A stretch of DNA of 64,000 nt, taken from positions 1,736,001-1,800,000 of the forward strand of contig NZ_CP139249.1 in the NCBI RefSeq assembly GCF_034064985.1, read 5' to 3'. Shown piece by piece: positions 35,853 to 45,208 of the stretch (within the stretch, counting starts at the first letter, position 1; each line of letters begins with the position of its first letter). This DNA is from Acinetobacter pittii (GTDB taxonomy: Bacteria; Pseudomonadota; Gammaproteobacteria; Pseudomonadales; Moraxellaceae). The position numbers were made by a program, and so were the translations under genes. The notes beneath the pieces are model-generated. The model saw only the letters and a list, made by a program, of their open reading frames with translations, was not told the origin of the DNA and did not search any database.

Positions 35853-36617
35853 ATGGCAACACATTTATTTGATTTGACTGGAAAAGTAGCCTTAGTTACA
35901 GGTGCAAGCCGTGGTATTGGTGAGGAAATTGCCAAACTTTTAGCAGAACAAGGCGCACATGTAATTGTCTCTAGTCGGAAAGTTGAAGATTGCCAACGTG
36001 TTGCTAATGAAATTATTGCAGCAAATGGAAAGGCGGAGGCTTTTGCTTGCCATGTGGGTAAGTTAGAAGATATTGCAGAAATTTTTGAATATATCCGTAA
36101 GGAACATGGGCGTTTAGATATTTTAGTCAACAATGCGGCCGCCAATCCCTATTTTGGTCATATTCTTGATACGGATATTGCTGCATATAACAAAACGGTT
36201 GAAGTCAATATTCGTGGATATTTCTTCATGTCTATTGAAGCGGGCAAATTAATGAAAGAACAGGGCCGCGGTGCAATTGTGAATACCGCATCTGTAAATG
36301 CCCTGCAACCCGGAGATCGACAAGGTATTTATTCTATTACCAAAGCTGCGGTGGTGAATATGACTAAAGCTTTTGCAAAAGAATGTGGACCATTGGGTAT
36401 TCGAGTAAATGCTTTATTGCCGGGTCTTACCAAGACCAAATTTGCTTCGGCACTATTTGAAAATGAAGATATTTATAAAAGCTGGATGGACACAATTCCA
36501 TTACGCCGTCACGCAGAACCACGTGAAATGGCTGGAACTGTACTTTATTTAGTGTCAGATGCTGCGAGTTACACCAATGGTGAATGTATTGTGGTTGATG
36601 GCGGTTTAACTATTTAG
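35853..36617 (+). CDS. SDR family oxidoreductase of the acyl-CoA cluster
   Basis: 254 residues, a classical SDR: VTGASRGIGEEIAKLLAEQG, NNAAANP, catalytic Ser in NTASVNALQ and YSITK, ending in GECIVVDGGLTI. FabG-like length and motifs suggest an NAD(P)-linked hydroxyacyl or alicyclic alcohol dehydrogenase. It is first of a run of five genes with gaps of 2-44 bases. AGGAAG precedes the ATG. Confidence 0.86.
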   Translation: MATHLFDLTGKVALVTGASRGIGEEIAKLLAEQGAHVIVSSRKVEDCQRVANEIIAANGKAEAFACHVGKLEDIAEIFEYIRKEHGRLDILVNNAAANPYFGHILDTDIAAYNKTVEVNIRGYFFMSIEAGKLMKEQGRGAIVNTASVNALQPGDRQGIYSITKAAVVNMTKAFAKECGPLGIRVNALLPGLTKTKFASALFENEDIYKSWMDTIPLRRHAEPREMAGTVLYLVSDAASYTNGECIVVDGGLTI

Positions 36618-36629
36618 GGAGGAATAGCA

Positions 36630-37385
36630 ATGTACGAACATTATTCAGGTCAAGTGGTCTTAATCACAGGTGCGGCGAGTGGATTGGGTGCATTGCTGGC
36701 AGAGCAACTGGCGAAGTATGGTGCAAAATTAGTGTTGGGTGACTTGAATATTGAAGGGTTAAATACTGTAGCTGAACCGCTACGCCAAGCAGGAGTGGAG
36801 GTGGTTGCGCAAGTGTGTGATGTTAGCTGTGAAGCAGATGTACAGGCTTTGGTGCAAAGTGCAGTTACTCAGTTTGGTAGAATCGATGTCGGGATCAATA
36901 ATGCAGGTATGAGTCCGCCTATGAAAAGCTTTATTGATACCGATGAAGCAGATCTGGATTTGAGTTTTGCCGTCAATGCCAAAGGCGTGTTCTTTGGAAT
37001 GAAGCATCAAATTCGTCAGATGTTGCAACAAGGTGGTGGCATTATTCTGAATGTTGCTTCTGTTGCCGGTTTAGGTGCGGCTCCCAAATTGGCTGCCTAT
37101 TCTGCGGCAAAGCATGCTGTGGTGGGATTAACCAAAACAGCAGTGATTGAATATGCAAATAAAGGCATTCGAGTTAATGCAATTTGTCCATTTTATACAA
37201 CCACCCCGATGGTGGTCGACAGTGAACTCAAAGAGAAACAAGACTTTTTAGCGCAGGCCTCGCCAATGAGGCGTCTTGGCCATCCAAGCGAAGTGGTGGC
37301 AATGATGCTGATGATGTGTGCCAAAGAAAACTCATATCTCACAGGTCAAGCCATTGCAATTGATGGCGGCGTGACAGCTTATTAA
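36630..37385 (+). CDS. SDR family oxidoreductase of the acyl-CoA cluster
   Basis: 251 residues with TGAASGLGALLAEQL, NNAGMSPP, catalytic Ser in NVASVAGLG, YSAAK and AIAIDGGVTAY. It starts 12 bases after the first SDR with GGAGG well placed. The pattern resembles 3-alpha- or 7-alpha-hydroxysteroid and cyclohexanol dehydrogenases as much as fatty-acyl enzymes, so the substrate ring or chain cannot be fixed from sequence. Confidence 0.86.
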   Translation: MYEHYSGQVVLITGAASGLGALLAEQLAKYGAKLVLGDLNIEGLNTVAEPLRQAGVEVVAQVCDVSCEADVQALVQSAVTQFGRIDVGINNAGMSPPMKSFIDTDEADLDLSFAVNAKGVFFGMKHQIRQMLQQGGGIILNVASVAGLGAAPKLAAYSAAKHAVVGLTKTAVIEYANKGIRVNAICPFYTTTPMVVDSELKEKQDFLAQASPMRRLGHPSEVVAMMLMMCAKENSYLTGQAIAIDGGVTAY

Positions 37386-37429
37386 AACATTTATTAAATA
37401 CATCTTATTCATATGTTTAGGAAAAAATC

Positions 37430-38341
37430 ATGACAATTAATTTAAGCAATCGAGTGGCTATTGTTACAGGTGCAGGCGCAGGTTTAGGACGGGAACATGC
37501 ATTGTTACTGGCTCGTTTGGGTGCAAAAGTGGTCGTGAATGATCTTGGTAGCGATGTAAACGGAAAAGGTGGCTCAACCATGGCGGCCCAAAAAGTCGTG
37601 GATGAAATTATTGCGGCTGGTGGCGAGGCGATGGCAAATGGTGCTTCAGTCACTGATATTGAACAAGTTCAACAGATGGTAGATGAAACAATTGCCCGTT
37701 GGGGACGTGTAGATATTTTAATTAATAACGCTGGAATTCTTCGAGATAAAACTTTTAGCAAAATGTCACTAGATGACTTCCGTACCGTGATTGATGTCCA
37801 CTTGATGGGGGCAGTAAATTGCACTAAAGCGGTATGGGATATCATGCGCGAGCAAAAATATGGTCGTATCGTTATGACGACTTCATCCTCTGGTCTATAT
37901 GGCAATTTTGGGCAGTCCAACTACAGTGCTGCAAAAATGGCATTGGTTGGGCTCATGCAGACACTGGCTTTAGAGGGTGAAAAATCTAATGTTCGGGTGA
38001 ATTGTTTAGCACCAACAGCTGCAACTCGTATGCTTGAAGGGTTATTACCCGAAGAAGCCCTTAAAGCACTTGCTCCAAGTGCGGTCAGTCCTGCAATCGC
38101 GACTTTGGTTAGCGAAGATGCACCTACCCGTATGATTCTTTGTGCGGGCGCAGGTAGTTTTGAAGCTGCCCACATTACCCTTACGCAAGGAATTTATTTA
38201 GGTACGGATGAACAAGTTCCGCATGTCTTAGCACAACGTTTAGCTGATGTTTCAGACCGAACAGATGAGTTTGTGCCTGTCAGAGGAGGCGCTCAGGGTG
38301 AGCTTGAGCTGAAAAAAGCTTCATTAATGGCAGGAGAATAA
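37430..38341 (+). CDS. SDR resembling the (3R)-hydroxyacyl-CoA dehydrogenase of multifunctional enzyme type 2
   Basis: 303 residues, longer than the usual SDR. The opening VAIVTGAGAGLGREHALLLARLGAKVVVNDLG with the following GSDVNGKGGS insert is characteristic of the dehydrogenase unit of peroxisomal MFE-2/HSD17B4-like proteins. YSAAK and a later extension also fit. Such enzymes oxidise (3R)-hydroxyacyl-CoA to 3-ketoacyl-CoA. The next gene is a MaoC-type hydratase, the partner activity that is fused to it in eukaryotes. It is 2 bases from that gene, so translation is tightly coupled. Confidence 0.86.
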   Translation: MTINLSNRVAIVTGAGAGLGREHALLLARLGAKVVVNDLGSDVNGKGGSTMAAQKVVDEIIAAGGEAMANGASVTDIEQVQQMVDETIARWGRVDILINNAGILRDKTFSKMSLDDFRTVIDVHLMGAVNCTKAVWDIMREQKYGRIVMTTSSSGLYGNFGQSNYSAAKMALVGLMQTLALEGEKSNVRVNCLAPTAATRMLEGLLPEEALKALAPSAVSPAIATLVSEDAPTRMILCAGAGSFEAAHITLTQGIYLGTDEQVPHVLAQRLADVSDRTDEFVPVRGGAQGELELKKASLMAGE

Positions 38342-38343
38342 TT

Positions 38344-38805
38344 TTGACAAAAAATACATTAAGCATCGACCAACTGGTTGAGTTGCAAGGTCAAGCATTA
38401 GGTAGCTCGCAATGGATGACCATTGATCAAAGCATGATTAATACCTTTGCAGATGTCACACAAGATCATCAATTTATTCATGTGGATGAAGAAGCTGCTC
38501 GTCAGACACCTTTTGGTGGCACGATTGCCCATGGTTTTCTAACACTTTCTTTACTTTCAGCGATGGCCGCTCAGGTGTTGCCGACTGTTCAGGGGCAGAA
38601 ATCTGGCGTGAATTATGGCATCAATAATTTGCGTTTTATTAGTCCTGTACATAGCGGTAAGCGGGTGCGTGGAAATTTTCACTTAAAAAATGTTTCCCCA
38701 AAAAATAAGGGAAGTTATCAGTTGATCATGGAAGTCACGATTGAAATCGAAGATCAGGCAAAACCGGCACTTGTGGCCGAGTGGCTTACACTTGTAAATG
38801 TATAG
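38344..38805 (+). CDS. MaoC-family (R)-specific enoyl-CoA hydratase
   Basis: 153 residues of the hot-dog fold. The hydratase 2 motif with the catalytic Asp and His is visible: FADVTQDHQFIHVDEEAA, then FGGTIAHGFLTLSLLS. It hydrates trans-2-enoyl-CoA to (3R)-hydroxyacyl-CoA, feeding the SDR encoded just before. The start is TTG: AGGAGA lies 6 bases upstream and no other in-frame start fits, so I accept the rare start codon. Confidence 0.88.
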   Translation: MTKNTLSIDQLVELQGQALGSSQWMTIDQSMINTFADVTQDHQFIHVDEEAARQTPFGGTIAHGFLTLSLLSAMAAQVLPTVQGQKSGVNYGINNLRFISPVHSGKRVRGNFHLKNVSPKNKGSYQLIMEVTIEIEDQAKPALVAEWLTLVNV

Positions 38806-38814
38806 GAATAAACC

Positions 38815-40638
38815 ATGAGCAATGAATTAATTCTCTCTCGCCGTGATGTCGATTTTTTGCTATTCGATTGGCTAAAAGTTGAAGAACTCAGCCAACGAGA
38901 TACTTTTGCAGGACAGGACCGTTTTGAATATACATCTGTTTTAAACGTTTACGAGGCTTTGGCAACCGATTTATTTGCTCCTCATAATAAAAAAAATGAC
39001 AGTAACGAACCTGTTTTTGATGGTGAACGTGTAACTGTCAATCCTGAAGTCGGGGTAGCGCTTAAGGCCTTTGCTGACGCAGGTTTGATGAGTACAGCGT
39101 TTCCGTCAGATTGGAATGGGATGAACTTACCCAATACCATCGAGCGTGCAGGTATGGCATATCTACTCGGTGCCAATTCTGGAACAGCGGGCTATGCCTT
39201 TTTAACCATTGGTAATGCAAATTTATTAATGGCTCATGGTGAACCTGAAAAAGTTAAACCCTATGTCAACGCCATGATAGAAGGCAAATGCTTCGGAACG
39301 ATGTGTTTATCTGAACCACAAGCAGGTTCAAGTCTGGCTGATATTCGTACACGTGCGATTAAAACAAAAGATGGACGTTATCGTTTGTTTGGAAACAAAA
39401 TGTGGATTTCAGGCGGCGAGCACGATATTTCTGACAATATTGTTCATTTGGTTCTGGCAAAAATTCCAGATGAAAATGGACAATTACCAGCAGGTGTGCA
39501 AGGCATTTCTCTGTTTACCGTACCGCGCAAATTACTCGATGAAAATGGACAGCCAAGTGAACGCAATGATGTGGTATTAGCTGGAATTAACCACAAGATG
39601 GGTTATCGGGGAACAGTGAATTGTGTGCTGAATTTTGGGGAAGGTCGTTTCACACCCGAAGGAGAAGCAGGCGCAATTGGTGAACTAGTCGGCGAAGCTG
39701 GTAAAGGGCTGGCCTATATGTTCCATATGATGAATGAAGCCCGAATTTCGGTTGGACTTGGGGCAGCAGCATTAGGATATACAGGTTATCTTCATGCTTT
39801 AGATTATGCTAAAACTCGAGTACAAGGTCGCTCTCGTAGTGAACGCAATCCAAGTTCTCCACAAATTCCGCTCATTCAACATGCGGATGTTCGCCGTATG
39901 CTCTTGGCGCAAAAAGCATATGTCTCAGGTGCGTTGGCACTGTGCTTATATGCAGCCCGATTAACCGATGATATTCACTCGCTTGAAGATGCCGAGCAGC
40001 GCAATCAAGCCCATCAATTACTTGATCTATTAACGCCAGTAGTGAAAAGCTGGTCTTCTGAATGGGGACTTGTAGCAAATGATTTAGCCATTCAAGTTCA
40101 TGGCGGCTACGGTTATACCCGTGAATATAATGTTGAACAGTTTTATCGGGACAATCGACTCAACCCCATTCATGAAGGAACATTTGGCATTCAGGCGCTC
40201 GATTTATTAGGACGAAAAACTCGTCTTAATCAGGGGCAGTCAATAAAGCTATTACATGAAAAAATCATGAATACGATTGAACAAGCCAAGGCCGAGCCTT
40301 CTTTAAAAGATCATGCAGATCAATTAGACCAAAAGTGGCAACTCATCCGAAATGTAACGGAGAAATTGCATGCCTTAACCGATGTAGAACTTCAACTGGC
40401 AAATGCCGCCAATTATCTGGAAGCTTTTGGGCATCTTGTGGTGGGGTGGTTATGGCTTGATCAAGCAGTAGTTATTCATAAACTCATGCCAAACTCAACA
40501 GACCCTGATTTTCTGCGTGGGAAGCTTGCCGCATGTGATTATTTCTTTGGCTGGGAAATGCCGAAAATTATAAGTTGGTTAGCGGTACTTGATCCGGTAG
40601 AGACGACTCCACTCAATATGTCAGAAGAATGGTTCTAG
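38815..40638 (+). CDS. Acyl-CoA dehydrogenase (600-residue type)
   Basis: 607 residues, the size of the FadE5/DmdC-like flavoproteins rather than the 380-residue type. Visible are the FAD region CLSEPQAGSSLADIRT and MWISGGEHD, the substrate helix EARISVGLGAAALGYTGY, and HGGYGYTREYNVEQFYRD followed by HEGTFGIQALDLLGRK with the likely catalytic Glu. It introduces the 2,3-double bond into an acyl-CoA. With the MaoC hydratase and MFE-2-like SDR it completes a beta-oxidation turn except for a thiolase, which is not in this cluster. Confidence 0.9.
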   Translation: MSNELILSRRDVDFLLFDWLKVEELSQRDTFAGQDRFEYTSVLNVYEALATDLFAPHNKKNDSNEPVFDGERVTVNPEVGVALKAFADAGLMSTAFPSDWNGMNLPNTIERAGMAYLLGANSGTAGYAFLTIGNANLLMAHGEPEKVKPYVNAMIEGKCFGTMCLSEPQAGSSLADIRTRAIKTKDGRYRLFGNKMWISGGEHDISDNIVHLVLAKIPDENGQLPAGVQGISLFTVPRKLLDENGQPSERNDVVLAGINHKMGYRGTVNCVLNFGEGRFTPEGEAGAIGELVGEAGKGLAYMFHMMNEARISVGLGAAALGYTGYLHALDYAKTRVQGRSRSERNPSSPQIPLIQHADVRRMLLAQKAYVSGALALCLYAARLTDDIHSLEDAEQRNQAHQLLDLLTPVVKSWSSEWGLVANDLAIQVHGGYGYTREYNVEQFYRDNRLNPIHEGTFGIQALDLLGRKTRLNQGQSIKLLHEKIMNTIEQAKAEPSLKDHADQLDQKWQLIRNVTEKLHALTDVELQLANAANYLEAFGHLVVGWLWLDQAVVIHKLMPNSTDPDFLRGKLAACDYFFGWEMPKIISWLAVLDPVETTPLNMSEEWF

Positions 40639-40794
40639 TAAGAACCATTCCTTAACCGCGCCGTTTGACAGAAAAGGAGAACAACCTGATTTTATAGAAA
40701 ATGCCTAATAAGAATCACTATGTAAAAACAAACATCAGGCGTTCAGTAAAGAGCGCTCTATAAGTAAAAATAAAAATCTAGGACGGATTAAAAG

Positions 40795-42168
40795 ATGAAA
40801 AAGAAAACATTAGTCATGGTCATGGCTTCATTTTGTACGAGCCCACTTTATGCGGCAGCATTTGATCGAACAGGACAATCAATTTCTGCATTTCTACAAC
40901 CTGGTAATTATTTTGAGGCAAGTTTATCTGTTTCAGACACTTCGTTAGAAGGACAAGAAGCAGGTACAAACCCAACACGTAATAGTATTTCTGATATTGC
41001 AAACTCTGATTATCGTCCCAGTGCAGCTTTGAAATTACAGTTAGCACCTCAGTTTTCATTTGGTTTTCTTTACGATCAGCCATTTACTTCCGACTCTGAA
41101 TATTATGGAAATAACAGTTTTGTTGCTAAGCCGAGTGATACGATTTTAGTACCGGGCATTGATTCAGCAACACTTGCCCAAAAGACCAGTGGAGAAGTCG
41201 TAACAGGGAACACCAAATCGAATTTTGTTATGCAAAATTTTAGTCTGATATTTGGTTATCAACCGGATAAAAACTGGAATTTTTATGCAGGTCCTGTTTA
41301 TCAGACATTTAAAAGTAACGTCAATTTAAGAGGTCAAGTTTTCAGTTTATATAATGGCTATGACTTTAATGCCAAAGAAGTTGGAGATTGGGGATGGTTG
41401 GCAGGATTTGGTTATCAAATTCCCGAAAAAGCCATTAAAGCCTCATTGACCTATCGTTCAGAAATTATGCATGAAGTGACTGCCAATGAAAATGCGCCAC
41501 TGGTTGATATGTTAAGTACGCAGCAAGGCCGTGATTTTCTTGATCAGCATTTGGCGTATATGGTTTCTATAGGACAACTCACTGAATCTCGCAAGGAGGC
41601 ACTCAATCGTATTGTTGCGGGCTTACCCGAAGCAGGTACAACAGGCTCAACTAAGTTTAGAGCGCCAGAGTCAGTGAATTTGGAATTTCAGACCGGATTA
41701 CGCAAAGGTACTTTATTGTTCGGTAACGTGCGTTGGGTTCACTGGAATGATTTTGAGTTTAAACCGTATCGTTTCGGTGAAATCTCAGAAGTTGTTGGGG
41801 TTCTATCAACGCCAAGTCGTCCAAATGGTTTTAATCTGGTTCGTTATTATGATGATCAATGGTCTGCCAATCTTGGAATTGGGCAACGCCTAAGCGATAA
41901 ATGGTCGGGTTCAGTTTCTGTAGGTTGGGACTCGGGAGCTGGTGAGCGCGTGTCCACAGGCGGGCCAGCTAAAGGTTATTACAGTGTTGGTCTTGGTGCG
42001 CAATATAGTCCAACTTCAAAATACTTTATTTCAGGTGGCATGAAGTATCTATGGCTCGGTGATGCCAAAGGACAGCTTGGTGCTCAGGCAGGCAGTGAAT
42101 ATTATGTGGGTGAATATAAAAATAACTATTCAATCGGTTACGGTTTGAAAATTGGTTATAAATTTTAA
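40795..42168 (+). CDS. FadL/OmpP1-type outer-membrane long-chain fatty acid transporter
   Basis: 457 residues with a signal peptide (MVMASFCTSPLYAAAF). The N-terminal hatch region (FDRTGQSISAFLQPGNYFE) and the following ASLSVSD strand match FadL proteins. The C-terminus GYGLKIGYKF ends in the aromatic required for barrel insertion. FadL channels pass hydrophobic substrates (fatty acids, aromatics) through the outer membrane. It lies inside the acyl-CoA cluster but after a 156-base gap, so it may have its own promoter. Confidence 0.88.
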   Translation: MKKKTLVMVMASFCTSPLYAAAFDRTGQSISAFLQPGNYFEASLSVSDTSLEGQEAGTNPTRNSISDIANSDYRPSAALKLQLAPQFSFGFLYDQPFTSDSEYYGNNSFVAKPSDTILVPGIDSATLAQKTSGEVVTGNTKSNFVMQNFSLIFGYQPDKNWNFYAGPVYQTFKSNVNLRGQVFSLYNGYDFNAKEVGDWGWLAGFGYQIPEKAIKASLTYRSEIMHEVTANENAPLVDMLSTQQGRDFLDQHLAYMVSIGQLTESRKEALNRIVAGLPEAGTTGSTKFRAPESVNLEFQTGLRKGTLLFGNVRWVHWNDFEFKPYRFGEISEVVGVLSTPSRPNGFNLVRYYDDQWSANLGIGQRLSDKWSGSVSVGWDSGAGERVSTGGPAKGYYSVGLGAQYSPTSKYFISGGMKYLWLGDAKGQLGAQAGSEYYVGEYKNNYSIGYGLKIGYKF

Positions 42169-42305
42169 TTCAACTATTTGATGGATCGCTTAGTTATATA
42201 AAGAGTTTATTTCTGCACGAGAGTAAGCAGATTAAGAGATTAAAGAAAATATAAAAAGTGGAGTAGGAACAGTTCCATTTCTCCCTCTCATAAAAGGACA
42301 ATAAG

Positions 42306-43946
42306 ATGACAAATCAGATCTGGTTAGATGAATATAAGCAATGGAATATAGAAAGTACGATTACATTGCCGGATGAACAAACTTCACTTCTCGATTTTTG
42401 GGACAACAGCTTTAATAAGTTCCAGCAAAGAAAGGCTTTTATATTTGCAGATCAATCTTTTTCTTATGCTGAAATCGATTTATATAGCCGACAAGTAGCA
42501 ACATTCTTGCAAAGTTTAGGGCTAGAAAAAGGTACACGTGTTGCCGTGATGATGCCCAATATTATTCAGTACCCAATTATTTCACTTGCCGTCATTCGTG
42601 CAGGTTACATTCTGGTCAATATTAACCCCCTCTATACAGCACGTGAGTTAAAGCATCAATTAAATGATGCAGGCGCAAAAGTCTTATTTATATTAGAACA
42701 GTTTTTACCTGTTTATGATGCTGTCAAAGAACAAGTGTCGGTTGAACAAATTATTACCACCACCATGACTGAAATGTTGGTCGAGCAACCTACTGAATTA
42801 AACACCTTAGATTCTAAAAAATACGCTTTTAAGCAAATCTTATTGAAGACAAATGCCCAAGATTATATACGTCCTAAGCTAGTTCTTGAGGATACTGCGC
42901 TTTTGCAATATACGGGTGGAACAACAGGGGTATCGAAGGGCGCAGAACTAACCCATAAAAATATTGTCGCCAACTTATTACAAAATAATGTGGTTTTTAA
43001 AAGCTATTTTGGCGATCGAGATGCTTATGAAGATGAAATAGCGATCTGTGCCTTACCGCTTTATCATATTTTTGGTTTTACTGTCTGTTTATTGCACAGC
43101 GCAATGAATAAAGGTTATGCCACTGTTTTAGTTCCAAACCCGCGTGATTTAGATGCTCTCGTGCATTGTTTTGAAAAATTTCGTCCTACGGTTTTTCCTG
43201 CTGTAAATACTTTATTTAATGCACTGCTTCATCATGAAGGCTTTAATAAATTGGACCACAGCCGTTTAGAAATTACCACAGGCGGCGGTATGGCAATTTT
43301 GAAATCCACTGCCGATGGATGGGAAAAACTGACAGGACGTATTATCCGTGAAGGGTATGGCTTATCAGAAACTTCGCCTGTTGCGACCTTTAACCCGCCA
43401 ATCTCTAATACTTTTAGTGGCACGATCGGTATTCCTGTACCGAGCACGGATATTGCTATTTTGGATGATGAAGGTCACCAATTAGCGCCCGGTGAAACTG
43501 GAGAAATTGCAATTCGTGGCCCGCAGGTTATGAAAGGTTATTGGAATTTACCTGAAGAAACGAAAGCGGTCATGACTGCTGATGGTTTCTTTAGAACGGG
43601 TGATATTGGCTTTATGAATGAAAAAGGCTATACCAAAATTATTGACCGTAAAAAAGACATGATTTTAGTTTCAGGCTTTAATGTTTTTCCAAACGAAATT
43701 GAAGAAGTTTTAGCCCAACATCCAAAAATTTTAGAAGTCGCCGTGGTTGGGATTGCAGATGAAAAATCGGGTGAAGTGCCTAAAGCCTTTATTGTCAAAA
43801 AAGATGACTCTTTATCGGTTGAAGAAATCCAAAACTATGCAAAAGAAAACCTGACAGGATATAAACAACCCCGTCATATCCAATTTATCAATGAATTACC
43901 CAAGTCGAATGTGGGTAAAATTTTAAGAAAAGAACTCAAGGTTTAA
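42306..43946 (+). CDS. AMP-binding acyl-CoA ligase (FadD-like)
   Basis: 546 residues of the ANL superfamily: the AMP/P-loop motif LLQYTGGTTGVSKGAELTHKN, GYGLSETSPVA, and the hinge region FFRTGDIGFMNEKGY then DRKKDMILVSGFNVFPNEIE with the C-terminal catalytic Lys in NVGKILRKEL. It activates a carboxylic acid to acyl-CoA with ATP, and most resembles long-chain fatty acid ligases. AAAAGGACA precedes the ATG. It supplies the substrate for the dehydrogenase, hydratase and SDR upstream. Confidence 0.9.
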   Translation: MTNQIWLDEYKQWNIESTITLPDEQTSLLDFWDNSFNKFQQRKAFIFADQSFSYAEIDLYSRQVATFLQSLGLEKGTRVAVMMPNIIQYPIISLAVIRAGYILVNINPLYTARELKHQLNDAGAKVLFILEQFLPVYDAVKEQVSVEQIITTTMTEMLVEQPTELNTLDSKKYAFKQILLKTNAQDYIRPKLVLEDTALLQYTGGTTGVSKGAELTHKNIVANLLQNNVVFKSYFGDRDAYEDEIAICALPLYHIFGFTVCLLHSAMNKGYATVLVPNPRDLDALVHCFEKFRPTVFPAVNTLFNALLHHEGFNKLDHSRLEITTGGGMAILKSTADGWEKLTGRIIREGYGLSETSPVATFNPPISNTFSGTIGIPVPSTDIAILDDEGHQLAPGETGEIAIRGPQVMKGYWNLPEETKAVMTADGFFRTGDIGFMNEKGYTKIIDRKKDMILVSGFNVFPNEIEEVLAQHPKILEVAVVGIADEKSGEVPKAFIVKKDDSLSVEEIQNYAKENLTGYKQPRHIQFINELPKSNVGKILRKELKV

Positions 43947-44020
43947 TAAAAACTTTTAATTAAAAACATAAGCGTATGGGGCTAGAAGCTCCATAAATAA
44001 ATGAAAAAAGGAATGAGATT

Positions 44021-44923
44021 ATGGGTTCAGGATTAATTACCGTATTTTTACCAATTGCACTCGCAATTATTATGGCTGGTTTGGGTCTAGAGTTGACCAT
44101 AAATGACTTTAAACGCGTGCGACAGCACCCAAAAGCTGTATTTATCGCATTATTTTGCCAACTAGTTATTTTAGTCGGTATTGCATTTATTATTTGTAAG
44201 GTTCTCGCTTTACCACCAATGCTTGCTGTTGGATTAATGCTCCTTTCTGCGTCACCGGGCGGGCCAACAGCTAATTTATTTAGTTATCTCTATAAAGGAG
44301 ATATCGCTTTAAATATTACTTTAACGGCTATAAATTCGGTCATTGCTGCCTTTACACTTCCGTTAATTGTGAATCTTGCAATACAACACTTTATGGAAAA
44401 TGGACAAAATGTAGGATTGCAATTCTCTAAAATCATACAAGTTTTTCTTATTATTTTAGTGCCCGTTGGGATCGGGATGTTAGTCCGTCATTTTGCGCCG
44501 CATACGGCTGAAAAGCTCAATAAACCTGTGCGTATCTTTGCTATCGTTTTTCTTGTATCGATCATCATATTAGCAGTTGCACGAGATTATCAAAATCTGA
44601 TGACGTATATTGGGCAAATTGGATTGGCAACTTTGCTGTTCTGCGTATGTAGTTTAATGGTTGGCTATTTTGTCCCACGATTATTGGGTATAAATAGCTT
44701 TCAGGCAAAAGCTTGCGCGTTTGAAATTGGAATTCATAACAGTACCTTAGCCATGACCATTGCTTTTACAGTAATGGCAAGCAGTATGGCCGCTATGCCA
44801 GCAGCCGTTTATTCATTATTTATGTACATTGTTGCTGCAATCTTTGGCACATTGTTAAATCGTCTAGAAAAGAAAGAGATCACACAAATATCAACTAAAA
44901 CGTACTCAAAGAATCTTCAGTAA
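44021..44923 (+). CDS. Bile acid:sodium symporter (BASS) family transporter
   Basis: 300 residues with about nine to ten hydrophobic helices. The motifs GLMLLSASPGGPTANLFSYLYKGDIALNITLTA and FEIGIHNSTLAMTIAFTV are typical of the SBF/BASS family, which carries bile acids, pantoate, pyruvate or related organic anions with Na+. Its place at the end of an acyl-CoA catabolic cluster suggests uptake of an amphipathic acid. AAAAAAGGAATG precedes the ATG. The family alone does not prove a steroid substrate. Confidence 0.86.
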   Translation: MGSGLITVFLPIALAIIMAGLGLELTINDFKRVRQHPKAVFIALFCQLVILVGIAFIICKVLALPPMLAVGLMLLSASPGGPTANLFSYLYKGDIALNITLTAINSVIAAFTLPLIVNLAIQHFMENGQNVGLQFSKIIQVFLIILVPVGIGMLVRHFAPHTAEKLNKPVRIFAIVFLVSIIILAVARDYQNLMTYIGQIGLATLLFCVCSLMVGYFVPRLLGINSFQAKACAFEIGIHNSTLAMTIAFTVMASSMAAMPAAVYSLFMYIVAAIFGTLLNRLEKKEITQISTKTYSKNLQ

Positions 44924-44976
44924 TATCTGGCAGATAAAAGTATTTAACTACCATCAGATGTTGAGAGTTTGAATTA

Positions 44977-45004
44977 AAAGAGGAGGCTAATACCTCCTTT
45001 TTTA
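44977..45004 (+). terminator. Terminator of the acyl-CoA cluster
   Basis: AGGAGG and CCTCCT with flanking A and T runs form a short stem with a 6-base loop and a T6 tail, about 55 bases after the BASS gene. Confidence 0.75.
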
Positions 45005-45174
45005 GTCTCAAAATTTAAAATATTTATGCCCGAGCAAGCGCAGTCATAATAAAAAGAAAGCGTTAGAGTGCTGTTATAAAAGCAAATTGTTAAGCCAATA
45101 TTTAAGGTTTTCCTTAATTATGTAATTAAATGAAAAACAATAATTTAATTAAATAATTTCTAGCCAATTTCACA

Positions 45175-45203
45175 TTGACAGCTCAAATATTGAAGATTAC
45201 CAT
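45175..45203 (+). promoter_or_regulatory. Sigma70-like promoter ahead of the structured RNA
   Basis: -35 TTGACA (perfect) and -10 TACCAT with a 17-base spacer. The predicted start near 45210 coincides with the first base of the first perfect hairpin, which supports a plus-strand transcript. Confidence 0.55.
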
Positions 45204-45208
45204 TTGCG

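Noticed and set aside
44021..44923. Calling the BASS protein a proven bile acid importer
   Set aside because: The family carries many organic anions and no substrate-specific residues can be judged here.
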